A DNA stretch of 64,000 nucleotides from Nocardioides sp. SYSU D00065 (GCF_017916425.1 NZ_JAFMSX010000002.1:986413-1050412); one strand, 5' to 3'; shown: positions 1 to 8,370, numbered from the stretch's first letter. Notes: generated by a model from the sequence alone, not told the origin. Numbers and translations: made by a program.

Positions 1-2461
1 CCTCGAGCACCTGCTCCTGCTTCGGCGGCAGCTCGGCCGCCACCCGCTCCTTGGTCCGGCGCAGCACGAACGGGCGGATGCGGGTGCGGAACCGCGCGAG
101 CGCCGCCTCGTCGCCGTCCTTCTCGACGGGCCCGACGACCACCTCCCGGAAGCGGCGCGAGGACGGGTAGAGCCCGGGCGCGGTGAGGGACAGCAGCGCC
201 CACAGCTCCATCAACCGGTTCTCGAACGGCGTGCCTGTGACGGCCAGGCGGAACGGCGCCTCGACGGCGCGCGCGGCGGCGTAGGTCTTGCCGCGGTGGT
301 TCTTCACCTGCTGCGCCTCGTCGAGGATCAGCCCGCTCCAGTGCCGCGCCGTGAACTGCTCGCGCTCGAGTCGCAGCATGGCGTACGTCGTCACCACCAG
401 GTCGTGGGACTCCGCGATCGCCGCCACGTCGTCGGTGCGGCGGCGTACGACGCCCACGCGCAGCCCCGGCGCGTGCAGGCCGGCCTGTTGGCGCCAGGCG
501 GTCACCACGCTGGTCGGCGCCACGACGAGGAAGGGGGAGCCGACACCCCCCGCCACGGCGTGCTGCACCAGCGCCAGGACCTGCAGCGTCTTGCCCAGGC
601 CCATGTCGTCGGCCAGCACGCCGCCCAGCCCGTGCTGGTGGAGGAAGGCGAGCCAGTGGAATCCCTCCAGCTGGTAGGGGCGCAGGGCCGTGCTCAGCCC
701 GACCGGCTCGGGCTGCGGCACCTCCGTCAGGTCGCGCAGGGCGGCGGCGCGCTCCACCCAGGCGGCGGCGCGCGAGTCCACGGAGCCCAGGTCGGCGAGC
801 TCGGTCCACACGCCCAGGTCGGTGGCACCGACGCTCAGGTGTCCGTCGTCGGCCTCGCGCAGCTGCGCGGCCAGCGCCACCACCTCGTGGAGCCGGGCGA
901 GCTCGGGGCGGTCGAGGGAGACGAAGGTGCCGCTGGGCAGGACCAGGTAGTCCTCGCCCAGCGTCAGCGCCGCCAGCACCTCGGGCAGCGACACCTCCTC
1001 GCCGTCCACGCTCAGCCGCACCTCGAGGTCGAGCCAGTCCGTGTGGTCCGGCTGGGCCTCGGCCAGGGTGAACACGATCTCCGGGTCGTTCGTCGACTCC
1101 CGGAAGTCGGGTGGCTCGTGCTCGTCCACCTCGACGTCTGCCAGAGTCCGCAGGTGAGGCAGGTCGTGCAGGGCCAGGGCCAGGGCGTCACCTCCCGCGA
1201 CGGACGTCGCCGCGACCAGGTGGTCGGGCACCGTGCCGCGGATCGCCCGCTCGGCGTCGAGGTCGCGGGCTCCGCCCAGCGGATCGCTGGAGGTGAGTGC
1301 GCACCGTCGCTCGCCGTAGACCCACTGCCAGGCGAGATCCGCACGGGTCGAGGAGCGCCAGTCGATCCGGAGGGCCAGCACCGGGCGTGGGGGAGCGGGC
1401 ACGTCCACCGATCCGTCGGAGGACTCGACGCGCAGCGCGCCCGCCAGCGGGGCGAGGACCTCCAAGAACGCCTCGAGGTCGTCGGCGCCGGCCACCACGG
1501 GCGGCCCCAGCAGCAGGTCGGCGACCGCGTCCCGGACGGGCTCGGCGACCTCTGCGAGGACGACGTCATCGCCGTCGAGCAGGGCGACCGAGGTGGCGGG
1601 TCGCCCGAGCGGCACCACCGTGGGGCCGCGCCAGCGCCGCTCCCCGAGCTGGACGGACACCTCCAGGGTCGCCGTGTCGTCCGCCCGGGTCAGGTCCGCG
1701 ACCAGCCGCGCCGGATCGGCGGCCAGGCTCACCGTGGCGAGACCGGGTCCGGGTAGCAGGGTGACGCCGGCCGCCACGGCGGCGCGGAGCGCCGGCACGA
1801 GGTGGTCGCCGTAGTCCTCGAGCGCCGGCGCCGCTCCGGCCACGAGGTAGACGTGGCGGGAGGCGAGTCCGCGATGGAGGGCCTGCAGGGCCTCCACCTG
1901 CGCGGGCACGAACCGCGACTTCGCGACGGGCGCGGCGAGGTCGCTCCACTCGGCGCCGCTGCGTGCCCACCCGCGGCGGGCTCCGGGCCGCATCGGCCGC
2001 ATCGAGAGGTCGCCGGCCGCGCTGCGCGACCAGCGGCTCGCGGCCCTGCGTGACACCTCCAGTGCCAGGGGCTGACCTGTCAGCGTGGAGCGGGCGCGCG
2101 ACTCGAGATCGGTGCTCAGTGCCGCCAGCCGCTGGCGCCACGCGGGCTCGGCCGCCGTCGGCGCGGGCGCGCCGCGCAGGCGAAGGGCCACGGCCGCCCC
2201 GTGCTTGCACATCCGGCCGACGGGGCACGAGCAGGCGCTGAACACCCAGTCGGCCGACGGGTCCACCTCCGCGTGGAGCTGCACGCGGTAGGCCTCCGGG
2301 GCGCTCCCGCGGACGGCCGCAGTGGCGGTCAGGCTGGCGGACGTCTCGTGCACGACGTGGAGCTCCTCGACCGCGTCGAGGTAGTCGCGCGCGCGGGCCA
2401 ACGCACCGAGGTCGAAGAACCCGGCCAGGTAGGCGTCGGTCAGCGCGTCGCGGATGTCCAT
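1..2461 (-). CDS. SNF2-family DEAD/DEAH-box helicase with SWIM zinc finger (C-terminus outside window)
   Basis: Reading from an ATG at 2461, the minus strand stays open to base 1, giving about 820 residues of a longer protein. Near the N-terminus is a SWIM zinc finger (C77-x-C79, then C85-x-H87, in CSCPVGRMCKHG). The SNF2 ATPase core follows, with Walker A DDMGLGKT (K624) and a DEAQQ Walker B box, then ATGTPFENRL and FVLRRTK, typical of SWI2/SNF2 motifs. The C-terminal helicase lobe lies outside the window. The family uses ATP to move along DNA and remodel DNA-protein complexes; bacterial RapA-like members help recycle RNA polymerase. The target here is unknown. Middle residues (about 150-480) are a divergent family-specific region. 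Family call is secure, cellular role is not. Confidence 0.93.
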   Translation of the reverse strand, partial: MDIRDALTDAYLAGFFDLGALARARDYLDAVEELHVVHETSASLTATAAVRGSAPEAYRVQLHAEVDPSADWVFSACSCPVGRMCKHGAAVALRLRGAPAPTAAEPAWRQRLAALSTDLESRARSTLTGQPLALEVSRRAASRWSRSAAGDLSMRPMRPGARRGWARSGAEWSDLAAPVAKSRFVPAQVEALQALHRGLASRHVYLVAGAAPALEDYGDHLVPALRAAVAAGVTLLPGPGLATVSLAADPARLVADLTRADDTATLEVSVQLGERRWRGPTVVPLGRPATSVALLDGDDVVLAEVAEPVRDAVADLLLGPPVVAGADDLEAFLEVLAPLAGALRVESSDGSVDVPAPPRPVLALRIDWRSSTRADLAWQWVYGERRCALTSSDPLGGARDLDAERAIRGTVPDHLVAATSVAGGDALALALHDLPHLRTLADVEVDEHEPPDFRESTNDPEIVFTLAEAQPDHTDWLDLEVRLSVDGEEVSLPEVLAALTLGEDYLVLPSGTFVSLDRPELARLHEVVALAAQLREADDGHLSVGATDLGVWTELADLGSVDSRAAAWVERAAALRDLTEVPQPEPVGLSTALRPYQLEGFHWLAFLHQHGLGGVLADDMGLGKTLQVLALVQHAVAGGVGSPFLVVAPTSVVTAWRQQAGLHAPGLRVGVVRRRTDDVAAIAESHDLVVTTYAMLRLEREQFTARHWSGLILDEAQQVKNHRGKTYAAARAVEAPFRLAVTGTPFENRLMELWALLSLTAPGLYPSSRRFREVVVGPVEKDGDEAALARFRTRIRPFVLRRTKERVAAELPPKQEQVLE

Positions 2462-2562
2462 GGTCCGACCATCGTGTCACCGTGCGGCGACAACCGGCCG
2501 GCGCTCTCCACAGCGCTACGTCGCGCCTGCCCGGCCGCGTGCGGCGAGCGAGCGGATGGGAC

Positions 2563-3135
2563 TCAGCGCTCGCCGCCCGGCACCCACAGCAGGTCGCCGT
2601 TCTCCCGGTTCGCGTGCCGCGCCAGGATGAAGAGGAGGTCGGAGAGACGATTGAGGTAGGTGAGCGCGAGCAGGTTCATGGAGTCCTCGTGCTCGGCCCA
2701 GGCGGCCCATCCGGCCCGCTCGGCACGGCGTACGACGGTGCGCGCCACGTGCAGGTGCGCAGCAGCGACGGTGCCGCCGTTGAGGATGAACGACCGCAGG
2801 GCCGGCAGGTCCTCGTTGTAGTGGTCGCACCAGCCCTCGAGCCGGTCGACGTAGTCCTGCTCGACGCGCAGCGGCGGGTGCTCGGGGTCGGGCACGACCG
2901 GCGTCGAGAGGTCGGCGCCGACGTCGAAGAGGTCGTTCTGCACGTGGGTGAGCACCGCGACGACGTCGTCGTCCAGCCCGCCGTGCGCCAGCGCGACGCC
3001 GATGTGGGCGTTGCCCTCGTCGACGCAGGCGTACGCCTCGAGGCGCAGGTCGGTCTTCGACGTCTCGCTCATGTCGCCGAGCCGGGTGCGGCCGGCGTCG
3101 CCCGTACGGGTGTAGATGCGCGTCAGGTTGACCAT
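2563..3135 (-). CDS. PduO-type cob(I)alamin adenosyltransferase (ATR)
   Basis: This 190-residue protein matches the PduO/MMAB type of corrinoid adenosyltransferase, which transfers the adenosyl group of ATP to cob(I)alamin to make coenzyme B12. Diagnostic segments are the N-terminal YTRTGDAGRTRLGD, the central VRRAERAGW and the C-terminal YLNRLSDLLFILAR. Length is normal for the family. The ATG at 3135 is preferred over the upstream in-frame start because homology begins at MVNLTRIYTRTGD and a TAGGCT -10 box lies seven bases upstream. The product would feed the B12-dependent ethylmalonyl-CoA mutase encoded 0.5 kb away; that link is inferred from proximity and chemistry. Confidence 0.93.
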   Translation of the reverse strand: MVNLTRIYTRTGDAGRTRLGDMSETSKTDLRLEAYACVDEGNAHIGVALAHGGLDDDVVAVLTHVQNDLFDVGADLSTPVVPDPEHPPLRVEQDYVDRLEGWCDHYNEDLPALRSFILNGGTVAAAHLHVARTVVRRAERAGWAAWAEHEDSMNLLALTYLNRLSDLLFILARHANRENGDLLWVPGGER

Positions 3136-3142
3136 GCGGCGG

Positions 3143-3148
3143 AGCCTA
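3143..3148 (-). promoter_or_regulatory. -10 box for the cobalamin adenosyltransferase gene
   Basis: TAGGCT on the minus strand, seven bases before the ATG at 3135. It fits a leaderless or nearly leaderless start. No convincing -35 box was seen. Confidence 0.5.
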
Positions 3149-3263
3149 ACGGGCGGGACTCGCCGCACGGGTGCGGCATGGAGGCAACCGATCGGGGTAC
3201 AACGGCGTCCTGGGAGCGACAGCACGGCGGCCGCGACGGGGGACGCCGGGTGAGGAGAACCCG

Positions 3264-3572
3264 ATGGACATCGTGACCGACGGCGACACGCTCGTCCTGC
3301 GCGGCGCCTTCGACGTGCGCAGCACGTGGGAGGTCCGAGCCGCCATCTACGAGCGGATCGACGACCTCGACGCCGACGTGGTCGTCGACATGAGCGAGGT
3401 GTCCACCATCGACGTCACGGCGCTGCGCCTGCTGGCCGTGGCGACGCGGCACGCCTGGCTCGCCGGACACCACCTCACGGTGCGCAACCCCGGCCCTGCC
3501 GTGCGCCGGATGGCACACCTCGCGCGGCTCGCGCACGCCCTCGAGGTCGAGCGGGCGGCGGCCAGCGCCTGA
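3264..3572 (+). CDS. STAS-domain protein (anti-sigma factor antagonist-like)
   Basis: 102 residues forming essentially one STAS domain: MDIVTDGDTLVLRGAFDV, a central DADVVVDMSEVSTIDVTAL and a C-terminal helix. Anti-anti-sigma factors such as SpoIIAA carry a phosphorylatable serine in a D-x-S motif before the second helix. Here the corresponding stretch reads SEVSTIDVTALR, so S or T is available near the expected site. The ATG at 3264 is chosen because GAGGAG (3252-3257) precedes it with good spacing and the upstream extension has no family likeness. No partner anti-sigma kinase is encoded nearby, so the regulated sigma factor is unknown. Confidence 0.8.
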   Translation: MDIVTDGDTLVLRGAFDVRSTWEVRAAIYERIDDLDADVVVDMSEVSTIDVTALRLLAVATRHAWLAGHHLTVRNPGPAVRRMAHLARLAHALEVERAAASA

Positions 3573-3618
3573 GAAATGGGTCACACGATTCGCCGGTGAC
3601 TGGCCGGTAACAACGTCC

Positions 3619-3624
3619 TACCCT
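3619..3624 (+). promoter_or_regulatory. -10 box of the ethylmalonyl-CoA mutase gene
   Basis: TACCCT ends six bases before the ATG at 3631, so the message is probably leaderless. GTGACT at 3596-3601 is a possible -35 at 17-base spacing. Confidence 0.6.
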
Positions 3625-3630
3625 GTCGGA

Positions 3631-5670
3631 ATGACCCCGTCCCCGGGCCCGCAGCCGGACCGCCCCGCCAAGGACCGTCCCTGGGTGATGCGCACCTATG
3701 CCGGCCACTCCACGGCGGAGGCGTCCAACGCGCTCTACCGCAGCAACCTGGCCAAGGGCCAGACGGGCCTGAGCGTGGCCTTCGACCTGCCCACGCAGAC
3801 CGGCTACGACCCCGACAGCCCGCTCAGCCGCGGGGAGGTCGGCAAGGTCGGCGTCCCCGTCGCGCACCTGGGGGAGATGCGCAAGCTCTTCGCGGACATC
3901 CCGCTCACCGAGATGAACACCTCGATGACCATCAACGCCACCGCCATGTGGCTGCTTGCGATGTACCAGGTCGTGGCCGAGGAGCAGAACCCCGACCTCA
4001 CCCCCGACGAGGTCGCCCACCGGCTCGCCGGCACCACGCAGAACGACATCATCAAGGAGTACCTGTCCCGGGGGACGTACGTCTTCGGGCCGGAGCAGTC
4101 GCTGCGCCTGATCGGCGACCTGATCGCCTACACCGTCCACGAGATCCCGAAGTGGAACCCGATCAACATCTGCAGCTACCACCTGCAGGAGGCCGGCGCG
4201 ACGCCGGTGCAGGAGCTGGCGTACGCCCTGTGCACGGCGATCGCGGTCCTCGACCGGGTGAGGGACTCGGGGCAGGTCTCCGACGACGACTTCGAGAAGG
4301 TGGTCGGGCGGATCTCCTTCTTCGTCAACGCGGGCGTGCGCTTCATCGAGGAGACCTGCAAGATGCGGGCCTTCGTGCGGCTGTGGGACGAGATCACCCG
4401 GGAGCGCTACGGCGTCACCGACCCCACGATGAGGCGGTTCCGCTACGGCGTGCAGGTCAACTCGCTCGGCCTGACCGAGGCGCAGCCGGAGAACAACGTG
4501 CAGCGCATCGTGCTGGAGATGCTCGGCGTGACCCTGTCCAAGGACGCTCGCGCCCGCGCCGTGCAGCTGCCGGCGTGGAACGAGGCGCTGGGCCTGCCGC
4601 GCCCCTGGGACCAGCAGTGGTCGCTGCGCCTGCAGCAGGTGCTGGCCTTCGAGTCCGACCTGCTGGAGTACGACGACATCTTCGCCGGCAGCCACGTCAT
4701 CGAGGCGAAGGTCGCCGAGCTCATCGAGGGGGCGAAGGCCGAGATCGACCGGGTCCAGGCGATGGGCGGCGCGATCGCGGCCGTGGAGTCGGGCTACATG
4801 AAGCAGAACCTGGTCTCCGCCCATGCGGCTCGCCGCGCTCGCATCGAGTCGGGCGAGGAGATCATCGTCGGCGTCAACAGGTTCGAGACCACGGAGCCCT
4901 CGCCGCTGACGGCCGACCTCGACGCTGCGATCCAGGCTCCGGACCCCGAGGCCGAGCGCTCAGCGCTCGCCAGCCTGGAGGCCTGGAAGGCGCAGCGCGA
5001 CGAGAGTGCGGTCGCCGCGGCGCTGGCCGCCCTCGCCGAGGCCGCCAGGTCCGACGCCAACCTGATGCAGCCGACGCTCGCCGCCGTCCGCGCGGGAGCC
5101 ACCACGGGGGAGTGGGCCGGCACGCTGCGGGAGGTGTTCGGCGAGTTCCGGGCGCCGACCGGGGTCACCGGCGCGGTCGGCGCGGTGTCCGAGGTCGGCT
5201 CCGCCGGTGCCGACCTGGGCGCGGTGCGTGAGCGGGTCCGCGCGACGGGCGAGGAGCTGGGCGGCCGGCTGCGGGTGCTGGTCGGCAAGCCGGGTCTCGA
5301 CGGGCACTCCAACGGCGCCGAGCAGGTCGCCGTACGCGCTCGCGACGCCGGCTTCGAGGTCGTCTACCAGGGGATCCGGCTGACGCCCGCGGAGATCGTC
5401 GCCGCCGCCGTCGCGGAGGACGTGCACCTGGTCGGCCTCTCGATCCTGTCCGGGTCCCACATGGAGCTGGTGCCCGACGTGCTGGACGGCCTCGCCGCCG
5501 CCGGGCTCGACGACGTGCCGGTCATCGTCGGCGGCATCATCCCCGGCTCGGACGCCCGGGCGCTGCTCGAGCGCGGGGTGGCAGCGGTCTACACGCCCAA
5601 GGACTTCGGACTCACCGAGATCATGGACGGCTTCGTCGACGTCATCCGCAGGGCCAACGGACTGGACTGA
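3631..5670 (+). CDS. ecm: Ethylmalonyl-CoA mutase (MeaA family, B12-dependent)
   Basis: A 679-residue single-chain acyl-CoA mutase. The N-terminal TIM-barrel signature RTYAGHSTAEASNALYR, then GQTGLSVAFDLPTQTGYD and MNTSMTINAT, is that of ethylmalonyl-CoA mutase (the MeaA group) rather than methylmalonyl-CoA mutase, whose motifs read differently (LATHRGYDSD, MTMNGAV). The C-terminal B12-binding domain carries the base-off motif D557-x-H559-x-x-G562. The enzyme converts (2R)-ethylmalonyl-CoA to (2S)-methylsuccinyl-CoA in the ethylmalonyl-CoA pathway. The partner enzymes CCR, epimerase, thiolase and the MeaB chaperone are encoded 16-20 kb downstream, and a B12 adenosyltransferase just upstream. 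Start supported by the leaderless -10 box. Substrate assignment rests on motif likeness and context. Confidence 0.92.
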   Translation: MTPSPGPQPDRPAKDRPWVMRTYAGHSTAEASNALYRSNLAKGQTGLSVAFDLPTQTGYDPDSPLSRGEVGKVGVPVAHLGEMRKLFADIPLTEMNTSMTINATAMWLLAMYQVVAEEQNPDLTPDEVAHRLAGTTQNDIIKEYLSRGTYVFGPEQSLRLIGDLIAYTVHEIPKWNPINICSYHLQEAGATPVQELAYALCTAIAVLDRVRDSGQVSDDDFEKVVGRISFFVNAGVRFIEETCKMRAFVRLWDEITRERYGVTDPTMRRFRYGVQVNSLGLTEAQPENNVQRIVLEMLGVTLSKDARARAVQLPAWNEALGLPRPWDQQWSLRLQQVLAFESDLLEYDDIFAGSHVIEAKVAELIEGAKAEIDRVQAMGGAIAAVESGYMKQNLVSAHAARRARIESGEEIIVGVNRFETTEPSPLTADLDAAIQAPDPEAERSALASLEAWKAQRDESAVAAALAALAEAARSDANLMQPTLAAVRAGATTGEWAGTLREVFGEFRAPTGVTGAVGAVSEVGSAGADLGAVRERVRATGEELGGRLRVLVGKPGLDGHSNGAEQVAVRARDAGFEVVYQGIRLTPAEIVAAAVAEDVHLVGLSILSGSHMELVPDVLDGLAAAGLDDVPVIVGGIIPGSDARALLERGVAAVYTPKDFGLTEIMDGFVDVIRRANGLD

Positions 5671-5703
5671 CCGCGTCCCCGGCTGCTGGCAGACTGCCCT
5701 GTC

Positions 5704-6609
5704 ATGCGACGTGTGATCGTGGTCGGGGCCGGCGTGATCGGCCTGACGTGCGCCGTCCGGCTGCTCGAGGCGGGCCATCGGGTCGACGTCGTGGCCCGGG
5801 ACCTGCCGCTGGAGACGACGTCCGCGGTCGCCGCGGCGCTCTGGTACCCCTACCGTGCGGGTCCGCACGACCGGGTCGCCGCGTGGGCGCGTACGTCGTA
5901 CGACGTCCTCGCCGCGCTCGCGGGCGACGAGCGGACCGGCGTGCGGATGCTCACCGGCACCGAGGTCCTTCCCACCCCGCAGCCGGACCCGTGGTGGCGC
6001 GCGGCCGTCCCGTCGCTGGACCGGGAGACCTCGCTGCCTGCGGGGTACGCCGACGGCTGGACGTTCGTCAGCCCCGTGGTCGACATGCCGGTGCACCTGC
6101 GCTGGCTCGGCGCCCGCATCGCCGAGCTCGGCGGCACCGTGACCCGGATGAACCTCTCCGCGCTGCCGGAGGACGGCGCGGTGGTCGTCAACGCGACGGG
6201 ACTGGGGGCGCGGCACTTCGGCGCGGACCGCGACGTCACGCCGGTCCGGGGTCAGGTCGTGGTCGTCGAGCAGATCGGCCTGGACCGCTGGACCCTGGAC
6301 GCGACCGGCCCGACGTACGTCGTGCCGCGCAGCGACGAGATCGTGGTGGGCGGGACGGACGCCGAGGGGGAGTGGAGCCGCACGCCCGACCCGGTCGTCG
6401 CCGAGCAGCTGCTGCACCGCGCCATTGCGCTCGTCCCGCAGCTCGAGGGGGCGCGGGTGCTGCGGCACAAGGTGGGCCTGCGTCCGGCCCGCCCTGAGGT
6501 GCGCCTGGAGCGGGTGGGGCACGTCGTGCACTGCTACGGGCACGGCGGAGCCGGGGTGACCCTGTCGTGGGGCTGCGCCGCCGAGGTGGTCCGGCTCGTC
6601 GATGAGTGA
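5704..6609 (+). CDS. FAD-dependent oxidoreductase, D-amino-acid oxidase family
   Basis: 301 residues starting with the Rossmann FAD motif VIVVGAGVIGLTCAVRLLEAGH. Further DAAO-family segments are TTSAVAAALWYPYR, VVNATGLGARHFGAD, PVRGQVVVVE and the C-terminal CYGHGGAGVTLSWG, which binds the flavin. D-amino-acid oxidases deaminate D-amino acids oxidatively, making H2O2; glycine oxidase and sarcosine oxidase are relatives. Length is slightly short but normal for actinobacterial members. It lies 33 bases after the mutase gene and overlaps the next phosphatase gene by eight bases, so those two are co-translated. Substrate cannot be read from sequence. Confidence 0.88.
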   Translation: MRRVIVVGAGVIGLTCAVRLLEAGHRVDVVARDLPLETTSAVAAALWYPYRAGPHDRVAAWARTSYDVLAALAGDERTGVRMLTGTEVLPTPQPDPWWRAAVPSLDRETSLPAGYADGWTFVSPVVDMPVHLRWLGARIAELGGTVTRMNLSALPEDGAVVVNATGLGARHFGADRDVTPVRGQVVVVEQIGLDRWTLDATGPTYVVPRSDEIVVGGTDAEGEWSRTPDPVVAEQLLHRAIALVPQLEGARVLRHKVGLRPARPEVRLERVGHVVHCYGHGGAGVTLSWGCAAEVVRLVDE

Positions 6610-7213
6610 CCTGCAGTGCGCCGCGCGGGTCCTCGTGGTCCGGCACGGGGCGGCGGACTACGAGAGCGAGCTGCTCAGCGACTCCGGCGGCTGGCTCAGC
6701 CCGCTCGGCCGGCAGCAGTCGCGGGAGCTGGCCGAGCGGCTGGTCCCCGAGCGGATCGCCCGGGTCTGGAGCAGCCCGATGTCGCGGGCCGTGCAGACGG
6801 CCGAGATCGTGGCCGGGGCGCTGGGCGTCGACGTCGTGGTCCGGGAGGGACTGCGCGAGTTCGGGGTCGGCGTGCACGCCGGGGGCACGGGCAACCCGGA
6901 CCCCTTCCGCGAGACCTTCGCCGCCTGGGTCGCCGGTGACCTCGACGCGCGCGTCGAGGGGGCCGAGAGCGGGGCGGAGGTCGTCGGCCGCGTGAGCGAG
7001 GTACTGGCCGAGGTCGCGGACGCGCACCGCGGCGAGGCGGCCCTGGTGGTCAGCCACGGCGGTGCCATCTGCGCGGGGGTGCCGGCCCTGGCGCGCAACG
7101 TGTCACCGGGTCACGCGCTGGACGTGCCGCTGGCGAACTGCGACCTCGTCGAGCTCGAGGCCGACGCCGACGGCTGGGTGTGTCGCTCCTGGGCCGGGCA
7201 TCCCTTGACGTGA
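6602..7213 (+). CDS. Histidine phosphatase (phosphoglycerate mutase-like) family protein
   Basis: 203 residues of the histidine phosphatase superfamily. The catalytic RHG motif sits in VLVVRHGAADYES, the conserved arginine region is VWSSPMSRAVQTAEI, and the second catalytic histidine is in VVSHGGAICAGVPAL. These enzymes remove phosphate from small phosphorylated metabolites through a phosphohistidine intermediate; the substrate varies. The ATG at 6602 overlaps the preceding oxidase gene by eight bases. The stop codon lies in the first bases of an iron-box-like palindrome belonging to the next gene. Confidence 0.88.
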   Translation: MSDLQCAARVLVVRHGAADYESELLSDSGGWLSPLGRQQSRELAERLVPERIARVWSSPMSRAVQTAEIVAGALGVDVVVREGLREFGVGVHAGGTGNPDPFRETFAAWVAGDLDARVEGAESGAEVVGRVSEVLAEVADAHRGEAALVVSHGGAICAGVPALARNVSPGHALDVPLANCDLVELEADADGWVCRSWAGHPLT

Positions 7214-7229
7214 GGTAAGGCTTGCCTCA
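7211..7229. promoter_or_regulatory. Candidate DtxR/IdeR iron box
   Basis: TGAGGTAAGGCTTGCCTCA is a 19-base near-perfect palindrome matching the DtxR/IdeR consensus TWAGGTWAGSCTWACCTWA at 16 of 19 positions. It overlaps the stop codon of the upstream phosphatase gene and occupies the -35 region of the next gene, whose -10 box is at 7240-7245. An iron-loaded repressor bound here would block that promoter. Assignment to an IdeR-type regulator is by consensus only. Confidence 0.65.
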
Positions 7230-7239
7230 TCAGCCGGGG

Positions 7240-7245
7240 TAGGGT
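7240..7245 (+). promoter_or_regulatory. -10 box of the Cys/Lys-rich small protein gene
   Basis: TAGGGT followed by six bases and then the GTG start at 7252, predicting a leaderless transcript. The iron-box-like palindrome covers the -35 region. Confidence 0.6.
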
Positions 7246-7251
7246 GGCGGC

Positions 7252-7479
7252 GTGGGTTCGAAGAGCGCGGGCAAGAGCGCTGCGAAGAAGGGCAAGGCCA
7301 AGGTCGCCAAGCTGCCCAAGAAGAAGTGCTGCGTCTCCTCGACCAAGTGCAAGCGCTGCCCGTTGCGCATGCTCAAGGAGGGCACCCTGCCCCCGGGCTA
7401 CACCGTGAAGAAGCGTCGGCTCGTGAAGGTCAGCGTCACCTCCGGCCAGAAGGGCCCGGGCAAGGGCAAGGCCGCCTGA
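7252..7479 (+). CDS. Small Lys-rich protein with a Cys4 cluster, function unknown
   Basis: 75 residues, strongly basic. The N-terminus is a Ser/Lys/Ala-rich tail (MGSKSAGKSAAKKGKAK). A compact cysteine group C26-C27...C33-x-x-C36 (KKKCCVSSTKCKRCPLRML) follows, and the end is rich in Lys and Gly. The four cysteines could bind zinc or an iron-sulphur centre, and the basic tails suggest nucleic-acid contact; both are inferences. The GTG start is set by the leaderless -10 box six bases upstream. A DtxR/IdeR-like box overlaps the promoter, suggesting induction when iron is scarce. I do not recognise a named family. Confidence 0.8.
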   Translation: MGSKSAGKSAAKKGKAKVAKLPKKKCCVSSTKCKRCPLRMLKEGTLPPGYTVKKRRLVKVSVTSGQKGPGKGKAA

Positions 7480-7563
7480 TCCTGCCCGCCCGACGAGACG
7501 CTCGTCAGGGCACGGCCAGCGCCAGCGCGGTCGCGGGCGCGGTCGCGCGGGGCGGCGCGTGAT

Positions 7564-7604
7564 CGTGGAGGATCCGCGTCACCTGGTGGCTCGGATCCTC
7601 CACG
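7564..7604. repeat. Perfect 13-bp inverted repeat (hairpin) between convergent genes
   Basis: The arm CGTGGAGGATCCG (7564-7576) is perfectly repeated inverted at 7592-7604 with a 15-base loop. It lies between the convergent small basic protein gene and nucS. No T-run follows, so it would be a U-less terminator or a palindromic element. Confidence 0.7.
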
Positions 7605-7609
7605 GTGAC

Positions 7610-7641
7610 GTTGCGATCCCCGGCTAGCCGGTGATCGCAAC
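7610..7641. repeat. Second inverted repeat of the convergent intergenic region
   Basis: Arms GTTGCGATC (7610-7618) and GATCGCAAC (7633-7641) enclose the self-complementary core CGGCTAGCCG, making an almost fully paired 32-base cruciform. It starts six bases after the preceding hairpin. The rest of the 7480-7683 gap shows no other feature. Confidence 0.7.
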
Positions 7642-7683
7642 GAGCGCCGTCCCGCCCGGCCCAAGGCGGCGTGCCGCCACCGC

Positions 7684-8370
7684 TCAGAACAGGCGGTGCT
7701 CGGCGTCGTCCATCCCGCGCAGGGCGTCGTAGTCGACGAGGGCGCAGGCGATGCCGCGGTCGGTGGCGAGCACGCGGGCCTGCGGCTTGATCTCCTGGGC
7801 GGCGAAGATGCCGCGTACGGGGCCCCTGGCGTTGAGCAGCGGGTCGCGGTTGAGCAGCTCGAGGTAGCGGGTGAGCTGCTCGACGCCGTCGATCTCGCCG
7901 CGGCGCTTGATCTCCACCGCGACCGAGAGGCCGTCGGCGTCGCGGCACATCAGGTCGACCGGTCCGATGGCCGTCATGTATTCACGGCGCACGAGCGTCA
8001 GCCCGTCGGCCAGGGAGGCCGGGTGTTCCGCGAGGAGCTCCTGCAGGTGCTTCTCGACGCCGTCCTTCTGCAGACCGGGGTCGACGCCGAGGTCGTGGGA
8101 GGTGTCGTGGAGGACCTCGTCGATGAGGATGCGCAGCGTGTCGTCGGTCTTCGTCGCGGTGACCAGCCACTCGGCGCGACCGTCCTCGGAGACCCCCTCG
8201 CGCACGGTGCAGGGCGGCGACATCCAGTTCAGCGGCTTGTAGGAGCCGCCGTCGGAGTGGATGAGCACCGAGCCGTCCGACTTCAGCATTAGCACCCGGG
8301 TGGCGAGCGGGAGATGCGCCGTCAGCCGGCCTGCGTAGTCGACCTGGCAGCGCGCGACGACGATCCTCAC
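7684..8370 (-). CDS. nucS: Mismatch-specific endonuclease NucS (EndoMS)
   Basis: 228 residues matching NucS, which replaces MutS/MutL in most actinobacteria by cutting both strands at mismatches. N-terminal [21 protein letters not shown] and [11 protein letters not shown] are family hallmarks. The C-terminal nuclease domain has [10 protein letters not shown] and [24 protein letters not shown] with the catalytic D and E-x-K residues. The last residues (DDAEHRLF) resemble the beta-clamp-binding tail. The start is a GTG at 8370: family homology begins there, and a TAGATT -10-like box lies eight bases upstream. The longer upstream extension is antisense to the next gene and is not credible. Confidence 0.96.
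   Translation of the reverse strand: MRIVVARCQVDYAGRLTAHLPLATRVLMLKSDGSVLIHSDGGSYKPLNWMSPPCTVREGVSEDGRAEWLVTATKTDDTLRILIDEVLHDTSHDLGVDPGLQKDGVEKHLQELLAEHPASLADGLTLVRREYMTAIGPVDLMCRDADGLSVAVEIKRRGEIDGVEQLTRYLELLNRDPLLNARGPVRGIFAAQEIKPQARVLATDRGIACALVDYDALRGMDDAEHRLF

Noticed and set aside
3573..3630. Cobalamin riboswitch for the B12-dependent mutase or adenosyltransferase
   Set aside because: The upstream regions are too short (58 bases before the mutase) and lack B12-box elements; the promoters are leaderless.
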